Positions 1 through 9,772 of a DNA stretch of 64,000 nt are shown in pieces (the first letter of the stretch is position 1; every line of letters starts with the position of its first letter). The translations under genes and the position numbers were made by a program. The notes under the pieces were generated by a model. It had not been told where the DNA came from. It worked only from the letters and a program-made list of their open reading frames with translations, and searched no databases. The stretch is taken from contig NZ_BLIG01000047.1 in the NCBI RefSeq assembly GCF_009811415.1, positions 84,614-148,613 of the forward strand. The letters are read 5' to 3'. Source of the stretch: Alteromonas sp. KUL106 (GTDB lineage: Bacteria > Pseudomonadota > Gammaproteobacteria > Enterobacterales > Alteromonadaceae).

Positions 1-2534
1 GGTTTGAATGGTGCAACATTAAGCCCTTGCATCTCTAGCTTTCCGTCAAGTGGGATACGCGAGTCGAAAGGACGGGTATTTAACGTTAATGTCGCATCTC
101 CCACATCTTGGCTAGAAATGACGGACGTTGACGTTAACTGCCCCTGCTTTATTTCTCCTTTAGTTTCTATGGCGTTAATAGTCAGCGTTAGCGGCCGTGT
201 TTCACCGAGCTGCCATGGTGCTGAACTCATCGATGCGGTAAACGTGGCATCGACGGGGTCGTTGGCTGAATAGCTACCTTTAGTTTTGACGGTAAGCGTT
301 GCTTGTGAGGGGCTTGAAACAACAGTGGGCGCTAACTCATTCGCCCATAACCCAACGGGCAGTGACGTTGCGCTAATATCCCAGCTGGCCTTGCTTTGTT
401 GATAATTCACGTTCGAAATACACAGCTCACCTTCTTTTCGAGACGTCCAGCAGTGCTGGCCGATTTTAGCCGTTACAGGTGCGGTGCCTATATCTACGCT
501 AAACGGGCTTGATAGCGTCCACTGCATATTCGCGAGCTTCAATGCGGTATCGCTAATTTCTCCCACCCAGTGATCATTCGTCCAAGCGCCTTTTAGCGAT
601 AGCCCAATATCGGTGTTAGGTACGGCTAGGTCGATATCTGCGGTGTGATCGCGATAGGTACCGTTAACTTTGATTTCGCCGTTTAATGGCCCTTGCTGCG
701 CGGCAGAGGCACTTAAATTGGGTGACACAGCGATATTTGATAGGGCAAGCGTGCCGTTAGCGCTGGGATTTTGCCAAGGACCTGTGGCCGTGATATTGCC
801 GCTTACCGAGCCTGTCACTTCTGGGTAAAGACTTGAAATCGCATTAACATTTATTGCCATATTTGCATTCAAATGCCGCTTGTTTAGCACTTGAGCAATG
901 GCGCGTATGGTATTTCTTTCTTGTTCATGCTCTTGAATGATATTGACGTTAGTCACAAACAAATCACTGGGACCGGCATAAACTGCGTTTCCCTTTACCT
1001 GAATCGGTTTGCCTTGAAGTACACCCGAGACAGTCATATCTCTGAGGCTCATATGCAATCCACCGCGCGCGGAGTATTGCAAAATACTGTCAATTGATCC
1101 GTTAATTTTTTCAGGCGCATAAGCGCTGAATTGTCGCCCTGACACGTTCTCAAGCGTAGTCTTACCTTCCCACGCAATACTTTCATTTAGATAAAGGGTG
1201 CCCGTGTTGGTTAACCTTCCTTCCAACGCGCCAATATTGGCTTGATTAACAAAGATGTTGTTCTTTTTAAGTACCACATCAAGCGATACCGGCACATTGC
1301 CAATATCAGGCAATGTCGCGGCTCCCGACCCTTTTAGCACGTAGTCGCCCATGGTACCGGTAAGCGTTAATTGCCCCTCTTTAAGCGTGGTATTCTCCAT
1401 TGTGGGTATGGCTTGTTCTTGCCAGTTTGCGTTAAATTTTATGGGAAGGTTACTGTCTAGAATATTGGCGTCTAAATTCGCGTTTGCCGTTACCGCCCCT
1501 TCAGCAGTCACCGATAGCGTTAAATCGTCTAACGCGCCTGAGGCCGACAGACTTATTTCTTGTAACGCTTCATTTAACTTTGTTTTGGCGTTAACGAGCA
1601 CTTCTAATGGATAGCTACCGTCAAGTGTGGCGCTCACCTTCCCTTTTATCTCACCCTGCTCATGTATTAACGCCATTTCTTCAACAGCAATATCACTGCC
1701 TTTAAATTGCGCTTCCAAAAGTGAGATGAGTGCAATGTGTTGTTTGCTCTCCCCTTGCATGAGTTGTAGATCTTCTACTAGAAAAGTACCGAGAGACAAA
1801 GGAATAGGTGTAGCTATAGTTGGTAGTTCAGGTACCTCATAGCTTAGTGAGTACGACGTAGGCAATGGGTTATCAGTGCTTGGTGCTTGTTGTTCGGTTG
1901 GTTGCTCTTTCTTTGAGGTAGGGTTTGGAGCAGGTTGCTCAATATTAGTATCCGATGTATTGGCCATGGCTGCGGGCGATGAGCTGGCAGCCTCACCTTG
2001 GTTTAGCAAAGCAATACGCACACCTTTCGCAGCTATGCTGTCGAGTATGAGAGCGCTATTTCCTTCAAAATCGGCCAACTCCAATTCATCAATTTCCACT
2101 GTTGTTGTAAGTAACGCGAGTTTGATATTCGTCAGCGCCAAATACCCAACATCAATAGGCAGCGGCAATGTAATCTCACCATCCGTAGGTGTGTCATCAA
2201 AAGACTCGGGGGCACTTGAAAGTTGCGTTAACGTGGCGTTTTCTAACGTAAGTTCGTTGATACACACTCTAGGCTCAAACAGACAACGCCACGTAATATC
2301 AATATAGGCGTATTGTGCAGATACCTTCCATTGCGGGTTTTCCCACTTCGCATTATGTACTTCCAAGGTGTCTGCAAACCCGCCGTCGATGGCACCAATA
2401 GAGAGGTTTTCAACAAATGTGTTGGCCAGTAACTTAGCGGTAGGCCCGCCCAAGGGGCTTATCAATAAAGCATATATGCTCACTAAAATAAGAACGGGTG
2501 AGAGTAAAATAGCCGAAAGCGTACGTTTTCTCAT
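1..2534 (-). CDS. tamB: Translocation and assembly module subunit TamB (partial)
   Basis: The minus-strand frame is open from an ATG at 2534 to the window edge, about 844 codons, so the C-terminal part and stop lie outside. The protein starts MRKRTLSAILLSPVLILV, a single N-terminal membrane anchor, followed by a long repetitive beta-rich region with no obvious enzyme motif and a low-complexity Gln/Pro/Ser linker around residues 185-225. TamB is an inner-membrane-anchored AsmA-like bridge that works with TamA to insert or export outer-membrane proteins and has been implicated in lipid transport. The start codon overlaps the tamA stop (ATGA), which implies translational coupling. Identity rests on context, topology and composition; the diagnostic DUF490 C-terminus is not in view. 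Confidence 0.88.
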   Translation of the reverse strand, partial: MRKRTLSAILLSPVLILVSIYALLISPLGGPTAKLLANTFVENLSIGAIDGGFADTLEVHNAKWENPQWKVSAQYAYIDITWRCLFEPRVCINELTLENATLTQLSSAPESFDDTPTDGEITLPLPIDVGYLALTNIKLALLTTTVEIDELELADFEGNSALILDSIAAKGVRIALLNQGEAASSSPAAMANTSDTNIEQPAPNPTSKKEQPTEQQAPSTDNPLPTSYSLSYEVPELPTIATPIPLSLGTFLVEDLQLMQGESKQHIALISLLEAQFKGSDIAVEEMALIHEQGEIKGKVSATLDGSYPLEVLVNAKTKLNEALQEISLSASGALDDLTLSVTAEGAVTANANLDANILDSNLPIKFNANWQEQAIPTMENTTLKEGQLTLTGTMGDYVLKGSGAATLPDIGNVPVSLDVVLKKNNIFVNQANIGALEGRLTNTGTLYLNESIAWEGKTTLENVSGRQFSAYAPEKINGSIDSILQYSARGGLHMSLRDMTVSGVLQGKPIQVKGNAVYAGPSDLFVTNVNIIQEHEQERNTIRAIAQVLNKRHLNANMAINVNAISSLYPEVTGSVSGNITATGPWQNPSANGTLALSNIAVSPNLSASAAQQGPLNGEIKVNGTYRDHTADIDLAVPNTDIGLSLKGAWTNDHWVGEISDTALKLANMQWTLSSPFSVDIGTAPVTAKIGQHCWTSRKEGELCISNVNYQQSKASWDISATSLPVGLWANELAPTVVSSPSQATLTVKTKGSYSANDPVDATFTASMSSAPWQLGETRPLTLTINAIETKGEIKQGQLTSTSVISSQDVGDATLTLNTRPFDSRIPLDGKLEMQGLNVAPFK

Positions 2535-4369
2535 AGCTCAGGCCCCAGGATGATGTGAACACGCCAATCATTTCCTTCTTTAGATAGTCCTCTGGCTAGA
2601 TAAACTCTAACTGCACCTATAGGCGACAGCCAGTGAATTCCTGGTCCTATACCATAAGCGAGGGAGTCGCTGATATCATCGGCAGCTTTGCCGGCGTCTA
2701 AGAACGCTGCTATTCGCCAGTTATCAGCAATCGAGTATGCGTATTCAACGCTTGATGTGGCCAAGTATTTACCACCAATAGACTCAACGTAAGACTTACC
2801 AGTCTCTGGGTTGATAAGCTCTGCTTTGGGTGATAAGTCACGAAAGCGAAACCCTCTAACGCTTTGATCTCCACCGGCGTAAAACCGCAGTGATGCGGGT
2901 ACATCATCAAAGGAATTTGTTTTAATGGCGCCTAGTTCCCCGCGTAGAGTTATTCTGTGTTTATTGTTGTATGTACGAATGAACATAGCCTCAACTACCG
3001 TTTTGACATAGTCGATGTCTGAGCCGAAACCTTCTTTTCCGTATTGCGCTAGCACTTGAAAATAGTTGCCGTTACTTATATTCAACTCACTGTCTTTTTT
3101 GCTATAGGTTAGTGAGTAGCCTGGTAATACGAGCGATGTGGTATTAGTTTCAAGCTCACCTTGGTCGTAAGTCTCTCTAAGGTAAGTGAGTGAATAATCC
3201 TGTTGCCAAGGCGATCCATCCTGTTGCCAATATCGATGTGCAGACAAAGACAGGGTTTCACTCTCAAAGGAGATATTGCTGTATTCAATAAATTGGTAAC
3301 CCGCCTCGATACTGGCGTAATCCCGCGTAATGTTTCTCATCGGTATACGATAGTCGGCGGTAACCGACTGTTCAGGTGCTGAAATAAAAATATCCGATGA
3401 GACAGAGTGCCCCTCACTGTTAACCCAAGGACGTTCCCATCCTAGGCGAACCCGTGGTCCCGTGTCAGTGGCTGCGCCAACTGAGACATTAAATGCGTCG
3501 GTGGGTCTGTGAAGTAACGATACTTCTACTGGTACTAGCAAACCCTCAGCCTCACTCACAACTGGGCGGGCAATCACCCGAGTAAAATATCCAGACTGAT
3601 TAAGACTTCTGTTGAAGTCGGCAAGTGTTGCAGAAGAGTACGCATCGCCACTTTTAAACGGCTTTAGCCGCTCAATGATGGCTCTCGCCTTGTCATCGCC
3701 TATAAACTTAAGTTCGCCGAATTGATATTGTGGACCGCTTTGGGCAATCAAAAGCACGTTCGCTTGTTTTTCGTCACGCACTAGGTCGAGACGCGTCGCC
3801 TGCCAAAAATAATCAAAATAACCATTAGATAAGGCGTAGTTAAACATGGACGACTTAAACGACTCGTAAATAGTTTGGTTTAACACGTCGCCTTCTTTAA
3901 GCTTTAGCGAATTGAATCGCGCTCTGAACGCTTTGTCTTCACGTCCTGCACCTATAATTTCGCGAGTGACTTTATTGATGGTGAGTGGCGCATTCAAAGT
4001 AACATTGACCGTTACTTTATCGCTTTCATCGATGCTCACCTTGGTCTCGCTGTTGTAATAACCGAAGGGTTGAACAGCCGTCGCTACGGTTCCACCCACT
4101 TCATCTTGCCAGTAAGGGTCAGTGAGCAGCGCTTTTTCTACATCTAAGTTATTCAAATGTAAGCGAATATTATTACGCAGTTTGTCGTCCTCTACCCCTT
4201 GGATATTATAGGTAATGGGTGCTTGAGCATAAACGAACGGTACCACGGTGCACACAACAATATAAACTAGGCCACAGGTTAAAGCGGAGGTAGATTTGTT
4301 TACTCTCGATATGAATTGTCGGAAACATTGGTCTTGCAAATTGGCAAGCCTACTCCAAATTGAAGGCAT
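2531..4369 (-). CDS. tamA: Outer membrane translocation and assembly module TamA
   Basis: 612 residues. A basic N-terminus is followed by a hydrophobic signal segment ending near VYAQA (about residues 45-50), then POTRA-type repeats (about 60-280) and a C-terminal Omp85/BamA-like 16-strand barrel (about 300-612) containing the FYAGGDQSVRGFRFRDLSP lid-loop type motif (VRGF/Y is the Omp85 signature). TamA sits in the outer membrane and partners TamB, whose gene starts inside its stop codon. The signal peptide begins some 28 residues in, so the n-region is unusually long; no better in-frame ATG was seen closer to the hydrophobic core. Transcription diverges from the S9 peptidase across a 287-bp gap. 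Confidence 0.93.
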   Translation of the reverse strand: MPSIWSRLANLQDQCFRQFISRVNKSTSALTCGLVYIVVCTVVPFVYAQAPITYNIQGVEDDKLRNNIRLHLNNLDVEKALLTDPYWQDEVGGTVATAVQPFGYYNSETKVSIDESDKVTVNVTLNAPLTINKVTREIIGAGREDKAFRARFNSLKLKEGDVLNQTIYESFKSSMFNYALSNGYFDYFWQATRLDLVRDEKQANVLLIAQSGPQYQFGELKFIGDDKARAIIERLKPFKSGDAYSSATLADFNRSLNQSGYFTRVIARPVVSEAEGLLVPVEVSLLHRPTDAFNVSVGAATDTGPRVRLGWERPWVNSEGHSVSSDIFISAPEQSVTADYRIPMRNITRDYASIEAGYQFIEYSNISFESETLSLSAHRYWQQDGSPWQQDYSLTYLRETYDQGELETNTTSLVLPGYSLTYSKKDSELNISNGNYFQVLAQYGKEGFGSDIDYVKTVVEAMFIRTYNNKHRITLRGELGAIKTNSFDDVPASLRFYAGGDQSVRGFRFRDLSPKAELINPETGKSYVESIGGKYLATSSVEYAYSIADNWRIAAFLDAGKAADDISDSLAYGIGPGIHWLSPIGAVRVYLARGLSKEGNDWRVHIILGPEL

Positions 4370-4656
4370 GAAAAGGCTAAATCCTTAAGGTAACGCTGGG
4401 CTAAGACGTATACCGCTAAATGGTAAAGTCCATGTAATGTACGTAATTAATAATACCACAATTGTAATTTGTATCCCCAAAGTACGACGAGAGATCAAAT
4501 AATTGCGCTAATACCACAAACACCGACCATCGCAACGTGATAAAGCACGCTTTTCTGTACAATACCCTTTTAATTTGTATACTCGATGTTCGTTTTTCTT
4601 CGAAGCCAGCGCTTTAACGAAGTTCCATTAAAACTAAAAAAGAACAAGGGAATGTT

Positions 4657-6645
4657 ATGTTTTACAAAAAGGCACGTTTACCTACCTCAATAATCGCCCT
4701 ATTTTTGCTGATGATGCCTTTCTTGTTATCGGGCGCAGAGTCTATTGAGAGAGAACCGACTTACGAAACCTTCAGTTCTTTGCCTACTTACTGGACTCCG
4801 TCACTTTCACCCGATGGCTCAAAAATCGCTTTTGTTCAAAACGTTGAGCAAGAAGAAGCCTTTGCCATGCTCGCAACGTATGACTTGAAAAAGGGTGAAA
4901 AGCACTATTTGCTGCGCTCGGACAATGAGCGCGTAAAAATAAACTGGTACAACTGGGTGAACAATGAGCGGCTAGTGGTTAGCGCTCGCTACGAAACACT
5001 CCGTGGCACCACAAAAGTTCACGATACACGCTTGCTGAGCATTAAATTTGACGGTGAAGGCGGCGTGTTCAATATGGTTGATTGGGAGCGAATTAAGCAT
5101 CGAGCAGGTAACCCTAATCATATTCCTCAGTTTCACGATGACGTCATAGACTGGCTACCTGATGATCCTGACCATATTTTAATTGCGTTAGACGTAGAAG
5201 TTTTAGGTCTACCCTCGGTATATAAAGTCAATGTAAATAATGGAAGCCTAAGTCGAATTCTACGTGGTAAAAAAGGTATTAGAGACTGGCTTACTGACCA
5301 ACAAAATAATGTTCGTATCGGTATTTCACTCAATTATGACAATGGCGAACGCGAGGTTTTCTTAAAAGAAGGTGACGAATGGCGTACCTTGTTCGCTTAC
5401 AACACTATGACGGAAAAAGGTGAGTATCCTGTTGGTTTCGCAAAAGACCCTAATATCCTCTATTTCAAAGGCTACAAAGGCGACTATCGCGCGCTCTATA
5501 CCCTAAATCTTAAAACTAACGAGCGACAAGAGGTGTATGCCGATGAAGGGTATGACGTAAACGGCAGTCTTATTTACTCGCCGGTTACACGAGATGCCAT
5601 CGGAGTGCGTCACAATGGACGTTATTATTGGGATGAGCGTTATGTTGCCTTACAAAGTGGAATTGATAATGGTCTTCCCGATTACGACAATACATTGGTG
5701 AGTTTTAGCGACGATGAACAGACCTATATTGTTTACTCTGAATCTGACGTATTGCCTGGTGTTTTTTTATTAGGTGACCGCAAGGAAGGCACACTTAACG
5801 TGCTATTTCAGCAATACAGTCAAATAGACTCTACGCAATTATCAGAACATAAACTGATTGAGTATGAAGCCAGGGATGGTATCAAGATTGAAGCCTATTT
5901 AACCCTACCAAAAGGTGATGGACCTTTCCCTACTATTATTCACCCCCACGGCGGACCGGGGGCTCGAGACTTCAGTGGGTTCGACTACTGGACTGCATAC
6001 TTCACCTCGAAAGGCTACGCTGTGTTGAGGCCAAACTTTAGAGGCTCAAGAGGTTATGGTTATAGTTTTGCGCAAAGCCAAATGAAAGGATGGGGCCTGG
6101 CTATGCAAGACGATATTACCGACGCTGCTGGTTGGATGGTAGAAAAGGGGTACGCAGAGAAAGATAATATGTGTATCGTTGGCGCAAGCTACGGTGGATA
6201 TGCGGCTTTAATGGCGACGGTTAAAACACCTGACTTATTTAAATGCGCAGTGAGTTTTGCCGGTGTGAGTTCGCTTAAGCATGTCGTTATCCACTCTCGC
6301 CGCTTCCTAAATAATGAATTCGTTAAAAATCAATTTGGCGATGACGACGATGACTTGGAAGCACGCTCACCCTATTACAACGCCAAAGGTATTAAAACCC
6401 CTATTTTGTTGGTCCATGGAGAAGAGGATCGCATTGTACCGCCTCTCCATAGTCGCTACATGGCTGATGAGTTAGAGGATTACGGTAAAGCCTTTAAGTA
6501 TGTTGAGTTGGAAAGTGGCGATCATCACCTTTCTATACAGAGAAATCGCCATCTCTTTTTTAAGGAAATGGATGCATTTTTAGACAAATACTTAGCGCCC
6601 GCTGGTGCTGACTCCGCAAAGGCAACGGTGGCCTCTGATTCCTAA
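4657..6645 (+). CDS. Secreted S9 family serine peptidase (prolyl oligopeptidase superfamily)
   Basis: 662 residues with a signal peptide (about 1-26) starting MFYKKARLPTS. An N-terminal beta-propeller region (WTPSLSPDGSKIAFV near residue 50, a TolB/DPP-type repeat) precedes a C-terminal alpha/beta hydrolase domain. The nucleophile is in GASYGGYA (Ser511), the acid is probably Asp591 in EEDRIVPP, and the histidine is His623 or His624 in SGDHHLS. HPHGGPGARD at about 430 supplies the oxyanion region. Such enzymes are exported aminopeptidases or oligopeptidases that cleave short peptides; substrate cannot be told from sequence. It is monocistronic, with an intrinsic terminator at 6728. Confidence 0.9.
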   Translation: MFYKKARLPTSIIALFLLMMPFLLSGAESIEREPTYETFSSLPTYWTPSLSPDGSKIAFVQNVEQEEAFAMLATYDLKKGEKHYLLRSDNERVKINWYNWVNNERLVVSARYETLRGTTKVHDTRLLSIKFDGEGGVFNMVDWERIKHRAGNPNHIPQFHDDVIDWLPDDPDHILIALDVEVLGLPSVYKVNVNNGSLSRILRGKKGIRDWLTDQQNNVRIGISLNYDNGEREVFLKEGDEWRTLFAYNTMTEKGEYPVGFAKDPNILYFKGYKGDYRALYTLNLKTNERQEVYADEGYDVNGSLIYSPVTRDAIGVRHNGRYYWDERYVALQSGIDNGLPDYDNTLVSFSDDEQTYIVYSESDVLPGVFLLGDRKEGTLNVLFQQYSQIDSTQLSEHKLIEYEARDGIKIEAYLTLPKGDGPFPTIIHPHGGPGARDFSGFDYWTAYFTSKGYAVLRPNFRGSRGYGYSFAQSQMKGWGLAMQDDITDAAGWMVEKGYAEKDNMCIVGASYGGYAALMATVKTPDLFKCAVSFAGVSSLKHVVIHSRRFLNNEFVKNQFGDDDDDLEARSPYYNAKGIKTPILLVHGEEDRIVPPLHSRYMADELEDYGKAFKYVELESGDHHLSIQRNRHLFFKEMDAFLDKYLAPAGADSAKATVASDS

Positions 6646-6727
6646 TGGCAACCGGTAAATTCGCCAATAATTAAGATGAGATGGGCGAGGTTTGGCGGCT
6701 TTTTAACCAAAGTTGAGATATAATGTC

Positions 6728-6755
6728 AAGGCGCGACGCTTTATCGTGCCTTTTT
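6728..6755 (+). terminator. Intrinsic terminator after S9 peptidase gene
   Basis: A 9-bp stem AAGGCGCGA / TCGTGCCTT (one G-U pair) with a 7-nt loop runs straight into TTTGATTT on the plus strand, 80 bases after the peptidase stop and before the MFS gene. Confidence 0.75.
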
Positions 6756-6789
6756 GATTTCCCTCACTTAATTTCATATTCGAGACTTT

Positions 6790-8037
6790 ATGCCCCAAAC
6801 ATCAAACGGCGTATCTGAAGATACGGCAGTTGTGCAAAAGCCAGCTCTTGGCCTTGTTGAATTTGTTGCTCTTATGGCCACGATGACATCGCTGGTCGCA
6901 CTTAGCATCGATGCGATGCTGCCCGCACTCATTCAAATTGGTGAGTCGTTAAATGTTGCAGAAGCACACCATACCCATTTGATTGTAACTGTATTCTTTT
7001 TAGGTATGGCTTTCGGGCAAATGTTTTTTGGCCCCTTCTCTGACAGCCGAGGCCGTCGCCTGACTATTTTAGTTGGGCTATGTATTTTTGCTCTAGGTAC
7101 CTTTGTATGTATGCTGGCTACCAACTTGGAAACAATGCTGGTGGGACGTGTTATTCAGGCGTTTGGAGTATCGGGGCCTCGTATTGCGTCCATGGCAATT
7201 ATCCGCGATTTATATGTCGGTGATGCTATGGCAAAGGTCATGTCGTTTATCATGATGGTGTTTATACTCGTGCCTATGTTGGCGCCTATTATTGGCCAAA
7301 CCGTGATGGAGCTATCCTCTTGGTTCCATATTTTCACCCTGTTCCTCGTTGTTGCCACTATGGCGGGGATTTGGTTTTTTTCCCGCCAAGGAGAAACGTT
7401 GCCAAGAGCTCGTCGCAAAAAGTTCTCGTGGGCACGCTTTTTTGCCTCTTCAAAGTATATTCTGACAAACCCTGCCGTGATGGGCTACACCTTTGCCATG
7501 GGCTGCATTTTTGGCGCATTTTTAGCGTATTTAAGTGCCTCTCAAACCATATTTACCGTGTTTTACAACGTTGGAGAGTGGTTTCCCTATATCTTTGCAA
7601 CCCTGGCTTTTTCCATCGGGCTAGCCTCCTACTTTAATGGAAAAATGGTTATGCGGTTTGGTATGCGCAAGCTTTGTCGCTTTGCGTTTAAGGGCGTGAA
7701 TGGGTTTGCTGTAGTGTATTTAACATTATTGTTTGTATACGACGGGCTGCCACCGTTAATTCCTACTGTCGCCGTAATGTTCATTGGTTTTTTCTTTGTA
7801 GGTATTTTGTTTGGAAACTTAAATGCCATGGCAATGCAGCCGCTCGGAGAAATGGCCGGTTTAGGCGCTGCTATAATTGGCTGTTTTTCGAGTTTGTTTT
7901 CAGTACCCGTGGCGCTTGTTGTGGATAGTTTTTTAAATGGAAATTTAATGCCTATTGGCTGGGGATTTTTAATCTTTTTTGCTTTGGCTTATGGGTCTGT
8001 GCGCTATGCCGAGCGCGCACGCGAAGCGGTTGCTTAG
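6790..8037 (+). CDS. Bcr/CflA-type MFS multidrug efflux transporter
   Basis: 415 residues with 12 predicted membrane segments. The first helix carries LSIDAMLPAL (Asp41), typical of DHA1 drug:H+ antiporters of the Bcr/CflA group, and the loop between helices 2 and 3 has MFS motif A, GPFSDSRGRR (81-90). The helix 5 region VPMLAPIIGQ is like the antiporter motif C. The family exports bicyclomycin, chloramphenicol, sulfonamides or dipeptides across the inner membrane; the substrate here is unknown. It is alone between a plus-strand terminator and the convergent ilvC. Confidence 0.88.
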   Translation: MPQTSNGVSEDTAVVQKPALGLVEFVALMATMTSLVALSIDAMLPALIQIGESLNVAEAHHTHLIVTVFFLGMAFGQMFFGPFSDSRGRRLTILVGLCIFALGTFVCMLATNLETMLVGRVIQAFGVSGPRIASMAIIRDLYVGDAMAKVMSFIMMVFILVPMLAPIIGQTVMELSSWFHIFTLFLVVATMAGIWFFSRQGETLPRARRKKFSWARFFASSKYILTNPAVMGYTFAMGCIFGAFLAYLSASQTIFTVFYNVGEWFPYIFATLAFSIGLASYFNGKMVMRFGMRKLCRFAFKGVNGFAVVYLTLLFVYDGLPPLIPTVAVMFIGFFFVGILFGNLNAMAMQPLGEMAGLGAAIIGCFSSLFSVPVALVVDSFLNGNLMPIGWGFLIFFALAYGSVRYAERAREAVA

Positions 8038-8064
8038 AATATACCGCAATGCGGTCATAAAAAA

Positions 8065-8085
8065 GCCCGACCAAAATGGTCGGGC
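8065..8085 (-). terminator. Intrinsic terminator of ilvC
   Basis: A perfect 8-bp stem GCCCGACC / GGTCGGGC with loop AAAAT. Read on the minus strand it is followed by a six-T run, so it ends ilvC, whose stop is 52 bases upstream of it. On the plus strand no U-tract follows. Confidence 0.85.
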
Positions 8086-8136
8086 AAGAGGGCTTAGTTA
8101 AGCACCTAACGACAGAAACTGTCCTAACCTCTGTTT

Positions 8137-9615
8137 TTACACAACTATAGCTTTCATGTCAGTCATGTAGCCACGTAAGGTCTTACCTACTGATTCCACA
8201 CCGTGTGAACGGATGGCTTCGTTAATTTCAACAAGGCGTTTGTTCTCTACTTGATTAGAAGTAACATTCAAACCCTTACCGATAACGCTGGTATCAATGG
8301 TAGGCATAAACTTCTCGCGCAAAATCGGAATTGCTGCATTGGCAAACAAATAGTTTCCATATTCTGCTGTGTCTGAAATAACCACGTTCATTTCATACAA
8401 ACGCTTACGCGCAATTGTGTTAGAAATAAGCGGTGTTTCATGCAGTGATTCATAGTACGCAGACTCAGGTAGAATGCCGGCTTCAACCATTACGTCAAAC
8501 GCAACTTCAACACCACACTTGATCATGGCAACCAGTAAGATGCCGTGGTCAAAGAATTCTTGTTCACTGATTTCACCTTCATAAGCCGGTGCGTTTTCAA
8601 ACGCGGTTTCACCGGTTTCTTCACGCCACTTAAGTAGGTTAGCATCGCCATTTGCCCAGTCTTCCATCATAGTGCGAGAGAACTCACCGCTGATGATGTC
8701 GTCTTGGTGCTTTTCAAATAGCGGACGTAGTAAATCAGTTAACTGCTCAGAAAGCTCAAACGCTTTCACTTTCGCAGGGTTTGATAGACGGTCCATCATG
8801 TGAGTAACGCCGCCAATCTTCAGTGCTTCAGTGATGGCTTCTAAGCCGTACTGAATAAGTGCACCTGCGTAGCCTGGGTCGATACCATCATCAACCATTT
8901 TTTCAAACGCAAGTACCGCTGCAACCTGTTGCATACCACATAAGATGGTTTGCTCACCCATAAGGTCAGATTTAACTTCAGCCACAAAAGATGACTCAAG
9001 TACACCTGCGCGGTCACCGCCTGTTGCACTTGCGAGTGCTTTGGCTTGTTCCCAACCTTTTCCTTCAGGGTCGTTCTCTGGGTGCACGGCAATAAGTGTT
9101 GGAACACCGAAGCCACGCTTATATTCTTCACGTACTTCAGAACCTGGGCTTTTCGGTGCACACATAATTACTGTGATATCGCTACGAATTTGCTGGCCTT
9201 CTTCAACAATATTGAAACCGTGAGAGTAACCTAACGTTGCACCTTCTTTCATAAGCGGCATAACGGCTTCTACTACGCTAGCGTGCTGCTTGTCAGGCGT
9301 AAGGTTATAAACCACATCTGCTTCTGGAATGAGCTGTTGGTATGTACCAACGGTAAATCCGTTACTGGTTGCGCGCTTGTATGAGTCGCGTTGCTCATCA
9401 ATAGCCGCTTGACGCAGCGCATAAGAAACATCTAACCCTGAATCACGCATATTCAGGCCTTGGTTAAGGCCCTGCGCGCCGCAGCCTACAATGACAATTT
9501 TCTTGCCTTTTAAGAACTGACAACCGTCAGCGAATTCTTCGCGTGCCATGAAACGGCAGCGGCCAAGCTGATCTAACTGCTGGCGAAGTGACAGGGTGTT
9601 GAAATAATTAGCCAT
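8137..9615 (-). CDS. ilvC: Ketol-acid reductoisomerase (NADP+), class II
   Basis: 492 residues. Catalyses Mg2+-dependent isomerisation and NADPH reduction of acetolactate or acetohydroxybutyrate in isoleucine/valine synthesis. The start is set at MANYFNTLSLRQQLDQLG because it aligns with the E. coli N-terminus and has GGA 8 bases upstream; an in-frame upstream ATG at 9657 would add 14 residues without homology. The Rossmann motif is GCGAQG (44-49), followed by ALRQ for NADPH phosphate. The length matches the long class II form with duplicated knotted domain. It is divergent from ilvY and probably activated by it in response to acetohydroxy acids, as in enterobacteria. Confidence 0.97.
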   Translation of the reverse strand: MANYFNTLSLRQQLDQLGRCRFMAREEFADGCQFLKGKKIVIVGCGAQGLNQGLNMRDSGLDVSYALRQAAIDEQRDSYKRATSNGFTVGTYQQLIPEADVVYNLTPDKQHASVVEAVMPLMKEGATLGYSHGFNIVEEGQQIRSDITVIMCAPKSPGSEVREEYKRGFGVPTLIAVHPENDPEGKGWEQAKALASATGGDRAGVLESSFVAEVKSDLMGEQTILCGMQQVAAVLAFEKMVDDGIDPGYAGALIQYGLEAITEALKIGGVTHMMDRLSNPAKVKAFELSEQLTDLLRPLFEKHQDDIISGEFSRTMMEDWANGDANLLKWREETGETAFENAPAYEGEISEQEFFDHGILLVAMIKCGVEVAFDVMVEAGILPESAYYESLHETPLISNTIARKRLYEMNVVISDTAEYGNYLFANAAIPILREKFMPTIDTSVIGKGLNVTSNQVENKRLVEINEAIRSHGVESVGKTLRGYMTDMKAIVV

Positions 9616-9739
9616 AAAAATTTCCGAACAACATTCATTTTTGTCAATATCAAACACCGACCTTGGCGCTGACAGACCTCGTCTATGACGACTTGGTAGT
9701 GAGACTAAAAGATTTCTTTTGTTTTGGAAAATGATATAT

Positions 9740-9758
9740 TTGCAAGATAATATTGCAA
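9740..9758. promoter_or_regulatory. Candidate IlvY operator between ilvC and ilvY
   Basis: Two TTGCAA half-sites, 9740-9745 and 9753-9758, lie on one helical turn (13 bp apart) just upstream of the ilvY start and in the ilvC promoter region. LysR-type regulators bind such dyads in divergent spacers. Its exact footprint in this organism is inferred. Confidence 0.5.
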
Positions 9759-9772
9759 AAAGTGAAATGTTT

